Below are positions 59,880 through 64,000 of a DNA stretch of 64,000 nucleotides, piece by piece. The stretch is from VBDM01 sp049802235 (GTDB taxonomy: Bacteria > Pseudomonadota > Gammaproteobacteria > Burkholderiales > SG8-39), in contig JBARMB010000102.1 of NCBI GenBank assembly GCA_049802235.1, positions 1 through 64,000 on the forward strand, in the 5' to 3' direction. The notes beneath the pieces were generated by a model, which was not told where the DNA came from, made no database searches, and saw only the letters and a list, made by a program, of their open reading frames with translations. Position numbers and translations under genes: made by a program. Each line of letters opens with the position of its first letter. Position 1 is the stretch's first letter.

Positions 59880-61604
59880 ATGCAAAAACGCAAACGCCCC
59901 GAAGACCTCCGCAGCCACCGCTGGTACGGCACGCGCGACCGGCGTTCCTACGACCATCGCGCGCGCAGCGCGCAGATGGGCTACGACAGGAGCGACTACG
60001 CCGGCAAGCCGGTCATCGCCATCATCAACACCTGGAGCGACATCAATTCCTGCCACAGCCATTTCCGAGCGCGCGCCGAGGAAGTGAAGCGCGGCGTGTG
60101 GCAGGCGGGCGGATTTCCGGTCGAGATGCCGGCGATCACGCTCGCCGAGCCGTTCCAGAAGCCCTCGACGATGATGTACCGCAATCTGCTCGCAATGGAG
60201 ACCGAGGAGCTGCTGCGCTCGTATCCGGCCGACGGCTGCGTGCTGATGGGCGGCTGCGACAAGACCGTGCCCGCGCTCATCATGGGCGCGACCAGCATGG
60301 GCCTGCCCATGATCTTCATGCCCGCGGGGCCGATGCTGCGCGGCAACTGGCACGGCAACGTGATCGGCTCGGGCAGCGATGCGCGCAAGTACTGGGCGGA
60401 GCTGCGCGCCGGCACCATCAGCGAGCGCGAATTCGACGAGATCGAGGACGGCATCGCGCGCTCCCCCGGCCACTGCATGACCATGGGCACGGCATCGACG
60501 ATGGCGAGCGCGGTGGACGCGCTCGGCCTCACGCTCCCCGGAGCGTCGTCGATTCCGGCACCCGACTCGCACCATCAGCGCATGGCCACCGCGACGGGAA
60601 AACGCATCGTCGACATGGTGTGGGAGGACCTGAAGCCGCGCGACATCCTCACCGCGAAAGCCTTCGACAACGCCGTCACCACGGTGCTCGCGCTCTCGGG
60701 CTCGACCAACGCCATCATCCATCTCATCGCCATGGCGCGCCGCGCCGGCGTCGCGCTCGACCTCGAGCGCTTCGACGCGCTCTCGCGCCGGACGCCGGTG
60801 ATCTGCAACCTGCGGCCCTCGGGCAAGTACCTGATGGAGGATTTCTACTACGCCGGCGGCCTGCGCGCGCTGCTCGCGCGCATCACGGACCTGCTTGCGC
60901 TCGATTGCGTCACCGCGAACGGCAAGACGCTCGGCGAGAACCTCGCCGGCGCCAAGGTTTTCAACGACGAGGTGATCCTCGCACCGGAGAAGCCGCTCGC
61001 GCCCGCCGGCGGCCTGGTGGTGCTGCGCGGCAACCTCTGCCCCGACGGCGCGGTGATCAAGCCCGCGGCGATGGAGCCGCACCTCAGGCAGCACAAGGGG
61101 CGCGCGGTGGTATTCGAGGACTACAACGACCTGGAGGCGCGCCTCGACGATCCGGCGCTCGACGTGGACAAAGATTGCGTGCTCGTGCTCAGGAACGCCG
61201 GTCCGGTAGGTGCGCCCGGCATGCCCGAATGGGAAGTGCCCTTGCCGAAGAAAGTGCTGCTAGCCGGCGTGCGCGACATGGTGCGGATTTCCGATGCGCG
61301 GATGAGCGGCACCGCGTTCGGCTGCTGCGTGCTGCACGTCGCGCCCGAAGCCTTCGTCGGCGGGCCGCTGGCGCTGGTGAAAAACGGCGACCTGATCGAG
61401 CTCGACGTGCCGAACCGGCGCCTGCAACTGCTGGTCGGTGACGCCGAACTCGCGCGCCGCAAGCGCGAGTGGAAAGCGCCCGCGCGCAAGTACGAGCGCG
61501 GCTACGCCATGCTGTTCTCGCAGCACATCCGCCAGGCGAACGAAGGCTGCGACTTCGATTTCCTCGAGGGCACCGCGCCGACACCGGAGCCCGAGATCCA
61601 TTGA
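59880..61604 (+). CDS. IlvD/Edd-family dehydratase (sugar-acid dehydratase type)
   Basis: Iron-sulfur dehydratase of 574 residues. Cluster cysteines are visible in NSCHSHF, MGGCDKTVPA and GHCMTMGTAST; metal and substrate motifs include SGSTNAIIHL and SDARMSGTAFG near the C-terminus. Length and the MGYDRSDYAGKPVIAI region resemble L-arabinonate/aldonate dehydratases more than dihydroxy-acid dehydratase, but substrate cannot be fixed. Divergent from the CoA-transferase genes and upstream of the hydratase-aldolase genes. Confidence 0.88.
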   Translation: MQKRKRPEDLRSHRWYGTRDRRSYDHRARSAQMGYDRSDYAGKPVIAIINTWSDINSCHSHFRARAEEVKRGVWQAGGFPVEMPAITLAEPFQKPSTMMYRNLLAMETEELLRSYPADGCVLMGGCDKTVPALIMGATSMGLPMIFMPAGPMLRGNWHGNVIGSGSDARKYWAELRAGTISEREFDEIEDGIARSPGHCMTMGTASTMASAVDALGLTLPGASSIPAPDSHHQRMATATGKRIVDMVWEDLKPRDILTAKAFDNAVTTVLALSGSTNAIIHLIAMARRAGVALDLERFDALSRRTPVICNLRPSGKYLMEDFYYAGGLRALLARITDLLALDCVTANGKTLGENLAGAKVFNDEVILAPEKPLAPAGGLVVLRGNLCPDGAVIKPAAMEPHLRQHKGRAVVFEDYNDLEARLDDPALDVDKDCVLVLRNAGPVGAPGMPEWEVPLPKKVLLAGVRDMVRISDARMSGTAFGCCVLHVAPEAFVGGPLALVKNGDLIELDVPNRRLQLLVGDAELARRKREWKAPARKYERGYAMLFSQHIRQANEGCDFDFLEGTAPTPEPEIH

Positions 61605-61638
61605 TCGCTGAGGACCGCGGAAATCAGCGGCAAGTTTC

Positions 61639-61735
61639 CGTCGTCCCCGCGGAACCTGTCCCCGCGAAAGCGGGGAGCGGGGACCCAGCGACTTTTGAAA
61701 AACGACACTGGATTCCCGCTTTCGCGGGAATGACA
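61639..61735. repeat. Dispersed double-palindrome repeat, copy 2
   Basis: Same two-palindrome structure as at 53281, but the first palindrome is enlarged by an inserted segment (about 61651-61678) that itself contains another tccccgcgaaagcgggga hairpin. The second palindrome, attcccgctttcgcgggaat, is perfect. Located in the gap between the IlvD-type gene and the hydratase gene. Confidence 0.85.
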
Positions 61736-61795
61736 GTGCCAATGGCTGCTGCTGTCACGATGCCCAGTAAGGATCACTAATCGGTATGATATTTT

Positions 61796-61895
61796 CGTCG
61801 TCCCCGCGAAAGCGGGGACCCAGTGACTTTCTTTGTGCGACGCTGGATTCCCCCTCCGCTTTCGCGGAGGCCAAAGGGGCCGCGGGAATGACGGC
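61796..61895. repeat. Dispersed double-palindrome repeat, copy 3
   Basis: First palindrome, gtccccgcgaaagcggggac, is perfect; the second is interrupted by an internal cctccgctttcgcggagg hairpin and a short spacer before its closing arm. Together with copy 2 it fills most of the 354-bp gap between 61605 and 61958, leaving about 60 bp for promoter sequence of the hydratase gene. Confidence 0.85.
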
Positions 61896-61958
61896 AGAGC
61901 GCAACGACGCCGCGGCGCAGTGTAGAATTCGCCTTCCCGAAACGAAGGAATCGCAACA

Positions 61959-62741
61959 ATGCTCTCCGAAGCCGAACGCAAGAAGTGCGTTGAAATCCTG
62001 CTCAATGCCGAGAAGGAGAAGAAGCAGGCGGTGCAGCTCTCGACCACCTTCCCCCACATCGCCATCGAGGATTCCTACGCCATCTCGAGCGCCGTGGCGA
62101 AGCACAAGATCGCTCAAGGTGCGAAACTCATCGGCCACAAGGTCGGGCTGACTTCCAAGGCGATGCAGGCGTCCTCGCAGATCAACGAGCCCGACTACGG
62201 TCATCTTCTGGACACCATGATGATCGCCGACGGCGCGAAAATCCCGCACGCCAATTACTGCGTGCCGCGCGTCGAAGTGGAACTCGCGTTCGTGCTCGGC
62301 AAGCCGCTTAAAGGCCCCGGCGTCGGACTGCTCGACGTGCTGCGCGCCACCGAATACGTCGTGCCGGCGATCGAGATCGTCGATGCGCGCATCGTCAATC
62401 CGCGCAAGATCTTCGACACGGTGGCCGATAACGGCGCGGCCGCCGGCATCGTCATCGGCGGCCGGCCGATCGGTCCGATGGATGTGGACCTGCGCTGGGT
62501 CGGCGGCATCATGTACCGCAACTCCGAGATCGAGGAGACCGGACTTGCCGCCGGCGTGCTCGGCCATCCGGCCCTCGGCGTGGCCTGGCTCGCCAACCGG
62601 CTGGGGCAGAATGGCGTGACGCTGGAAGCCGGGCATCTGGTGCTCGCCGGCTCGTTCACGCGGGTGGTGTTCGCGAACAAGGGCGACACGCTGCACGGGG
62701 ACTTCGGCACGCTCGGCAGCATCGCGGTGCAATTCGTCTGA
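61959..62741 (+). CDS. hpaH: 2-oxo-hept-4-ene-1,7-dioate hydratase (HpaH/HpcG type)
   Basis: Mg-dependent hydratase of the 4-oxalocrotonate decarboxylase/2-oxopent-4-enoate hydratase family, adding water to 2-oxo-4-enoates from meta-cleavage. The 260-residue product has IGHKVGLTSKAMQ, the metal-site EVELAFVLGKPL and ATEYVVPAIEIVDARI, and VLGHPALGVAWLANRL near the end. The specific name reflects close resemblance to the homoprotocatechuate pathway enzyme. A gaaggaa ribosome site precedes the ATG. The HpaI-type aldolase two genes on would act next. Confidence 0.88.
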   Translation: MLSEAERKKCVEILLNAEKEKKQAVQLSTTFPHIAIEDSYAISSAVAKHKIAQGAKLIGHKVGLTSKAMQASSQINEPDYGHLLDTMMIADGAKIPHANYCVPRVEVELAFVLGKPLKGPGVGLLDVLRATEYVVPAIEIVDARIVNPRKIFDTVADNGAAAGIVIGGRPIGPMDVDLRWVGGIMYRNSEIEETGLAAGVLGHPALGVAWLANRLGQNGVTLEAGHLVLAGSFTRVVFANKGDTLHGDFGTLGSIAVQFV

Positions 62742-62773
62742 TCGACCGCCGACGGATTCAAGGAGAACTTTCC

Positions 62774-63451
62774 ATGCCCAATCCCGGATTCCGCATTCTG
62801 CCGATGCCCGCGCGAGCGCCGCGCGCGCTGATCGAGGCGTTCGCGGCGATCGCCGCCTCGCAGATCTCCGACTGCATGAACCGCATGCCGGCGGGCGGCG
62901 CGCCGCTGCGCCCGTTCTTTCGCGGCGCGGCGAAACTCTGCGGGCCGGCGTTCACGGTGAAGACCGCGGTCGGCGACAACCTGATGGTGCACAAGTCGAT
63001 CGACATCGCGCAGGCGGGCGACGTCATCGTCATCGATGCCGGGGGCGACCTGCAGCAGGCGATCATCGGCGAGATCATGACGAGCCACGCGCGCCGGCGC
63101 GGCGTCGCGGGCTTCGTCGTCCACGGCGCGATTCGCGACGCCGGGACGCTGCTCGCGGGCGACTATCCCGTGTACGCCTGCGGCGCGACGCCGCGCGGAC
63201 CCTACAAGGACGGCCCCGGCGAGATCAACGTCCCGGTGGTCGTCGGCGGCATGGTGGTGAACCCGGGCGACATCATCGTCGGCGACGAGGACGGCGTGAT
63301 CGTGGTGCCGCGCGCCGACGCGGAAGGCGTGCTCGCCGCGGCGCAGAAGAAGCAGGCGGCGGAAGTGAAAACCCTGCAGGACATCGCCGCCGGAAAGTGG
63401 GACCGGCGCTGGGTGGACGAGTCGCTGAAAAAACTCGGCTGCGAGTTCTGA
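62774..63451 (+). CDS. RraA-like / 4-hydroxy-4-methyl-2-oxoglutarate aldolase-type protein
   Basis: A 225-residue member of the RraA-like fold, which includes class II pyruvate aldolases for 4-carboxy-4-hydroxy-2-oxoadipate as well as the RNase E inhibitor RraA. Conserved motifs are ISDCMNR, AGDVIVIDAGGD, FVVHGAIRDAGTL and VVNPGDIIVGDEDGVIVVP. The RD pair in GAIRDA carries the substrate and metal contacts, and the catabolic setting favours an aldolase or decarboxylase. Starts 32 bp after the hydratase with aaggagaa before the ATG. Confidence 0.88.
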   Translation: MPNPGFRILPMPARAPRALIEAFAAIAASQISDCMNRMPAGGAPLRPFFRGAAKLCGPAFTVKTAVGDNLMVHKSIDIAQAGDVIVIDAGGDLQQAIIGEIMTSHARRRGVAGFVVHGAIRDAGTLLAGDYPVYACGATPRGPYKDGPGEINVPVVVGGMVVNPGDIIVGDEDGVIVVPRADAEGVLAAAQKKQAAEVKTLQDIAAGKWDRRWVDESLKKLGCEF

Positions 63452-63467
63452 TATTCGCGCCGAATCG

Positions 63468-63564
63468 GTTCGCCCCCTTCGACGAAGCTCAGGACAGGCT
63501 TCGACAGGCTCAGGGCGAACGGTTGGTCGGGTGCCGTTCGTGGTGAGCCTGTCGAACCACGAAC
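63468..63564. repeat. Palindromic intergenic repeat (gttcg type)
   Basis: Two inverted repeats in series: gttcgccc (63468-63475) with gggcgaac (63513-63520), enclosing cttcgac/gtcgaag-like inner arms, then gttcgtggt (63536-63544) with accacgaac (63556-63564), a perfect 9-bp stem. It fills most of the 149-bp gap before the aldolase gene. This family, with cctgtcgaa cores, is a common dispersed proteobacterial repeat unrelated to the one at 61639. Confidence 0.8.
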
Positions 63565-63600
63565 GCCGACAACAAAAAATATTGGCTTAAGGAGATTTTC

Positions 63601-64000
63601 TTGGACCTTCCCGTCAACGCATTCAAGCGCGCGCTGAAAGCCGGCAAGCCGCAGATCGGCCTGTGGTGCAGCCTGTCGAGCCACTATGCGATCGAACTCG
63701 TCGCCGGCTCCGGATTCGACTGGCTGCTCATCGACACCGAGCACTCCCCGAACGACCTCGAATCGGTGCTGACGCAGTTGCAGGCGGCCGCGCCCTACCC
63801 CACGCACCCGGTGGTGCGCGTGCCGTGGAACGACATGGTGACGATCAAGCGCTTCCTCGACATCGGCGCGCAGTCGATCCTCATTCCCTACGTGCAGAAC
63901 GCCGAAGAAGCGAAGCATGCGGTCGCCTGCACGCGCTATCCGCCCGTGGGCGTGCGCGGCGTCGCCGGCGGCACGCGCGCGACCCGCTTCGGCCGCGTCA
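63601..64000 (+). CDS. hpaI: HpcH/HpaI-family aldolase (3' end outside window)
   Basis: Class II pyruvate-dependent aldolase, partial, 133 codons visible. The sequence MDLPVNAFKRALKAGKPQIG, then GLWCSLSSHYAIELVAGSGFDW, LIDTEHSPND, RVPWNDMVTIKRFLDIGAQSILIPYVQNAEEA is typical of HpaI/2-keto-3-deoxy-acid aldolases; the HxxHN-type loop and metal Glu/Asp partly lie beyond the window. The TTG at 63601 follows aaggag by six bases. Role could be 4-hydroxy-2-oxoheptanedioate or 2-keto-3-deoxy-aldonate cleavage. Confidence 0.88.
   Translation, partial: MDLPVNAFKRALKAGKPQIGLWCSLSSHYAIELVAGSGFDWLLIDTEHSPNDLESVLTQLQAAAPYPTHPVVRVPWNDMVTIKRFLDIGAQSILIPYVQNAEEAKHAVACTRYPPVGVRGVAGGTRATRFGRV

Overview
The window is a GC-rich stretch of a betaproteobacterial chromosome. 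That call rests on gene order: a pilus block pilC-pilD-coaE-zapD-yacG, then secA-lpxC-ftsZ and a complete division/cell-wall (dcw) cluster, plus rpsP-rimM next to ffh and, in the second half, a Bug/TctC-type solute-binding protein. Species cannot be read from the sequence. No rRNA, tRNA or CRISPR array was seen.

Region 1 (1-7 kb) holds rimM (cut by the window edge), rpsP, a P-type ATPase lying between rpsP and ffh, then ypjD- and corB-like membrane protein genes. Region 2 (7-11.5 kb) holds the decayed 3' end of pilB, intact pilC and pilD, coaE, zapD and yacG. Region 3 (11.5-20 kb, mostly minus strand) holds a MutT/ThiE-like fusion, a DUF815 ATPase, argJ, secA, an M23 peptidase, dciA-like, a 61-aa membrane protein and lpxC. 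Region 4 (20-38.3 kb, minus strand) is the dcw cluster in transcription order mraZ-rsmH-ftsL-ftsI-murE-murF-mraY-murD-ftsW-murG-murC-murB-ddl-ftsQ-ftsA-ftsZ. Most of its genes overlap or abut. It is led by a sigma70-like promoter overlapping four 10-bp-phased MraZ boxes. A copy of the last codons of ftsA sits between ftsA and ftsZ, and a small basic ORF with a strong ribosome site follows ftsZ.

Region 5 (38.3-40.3 kb) is a transition: an AT-rich intergenic patch, an unrecognised conserved-looking gene and a NYN-domain protein. Region 6 (40.3-64 kb) is a catabolic/accessory block. Eighteen genes run on the minus strand from 59.8 to 40.4 kb: CoA-transferase A/B, acyl-CoA dehydrogenase, maleylacetate reductase-like Fe-ADH, alpha/beta hydrolase, M24 protein, 2-oxoacid dehydrogenase E1alpha/E1beta/E2, beta-hydroxyacid dehydrogenase, TctC-like binding protein, AhpD-like protein, a four-gene ABC importer, a Tat-lipoprotein-like amidohydrolase and a 3-oxoadipyl-CoA thiolase. 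Diverging from them are an IlvD-type dehydratase, an HpaH-type hydratase, an RraA-like aldolase and an HpaI-type aldolase (cut by the window end).

The most coherent biochemical thread is maleylacetate to 3-oxoadipate (Fe-ADH), to 3-oxoadipyl-CoA (CoA-transferase), to succinyl-CoA plus acetyl-CoA (thiolase). A second thread is 2-oxo-enoate hydration followed by retro-aldol cleavage (HpaH, HpaI). No ring-cleaving oxygenase and no transcription regulator were seen in the block. Several enzymes deviate from family rules: an E2 without a subunit-binding domain, an M24 protein with a metal-ligand Asp replaced by Cys, an acyl-CoA dehydrogenase with Asp at the usual catalytic Glu, and a Fe-ADH containing an in-frame 18-bp minisatellite. 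Dispersed palindromic repeats occur only in this half.
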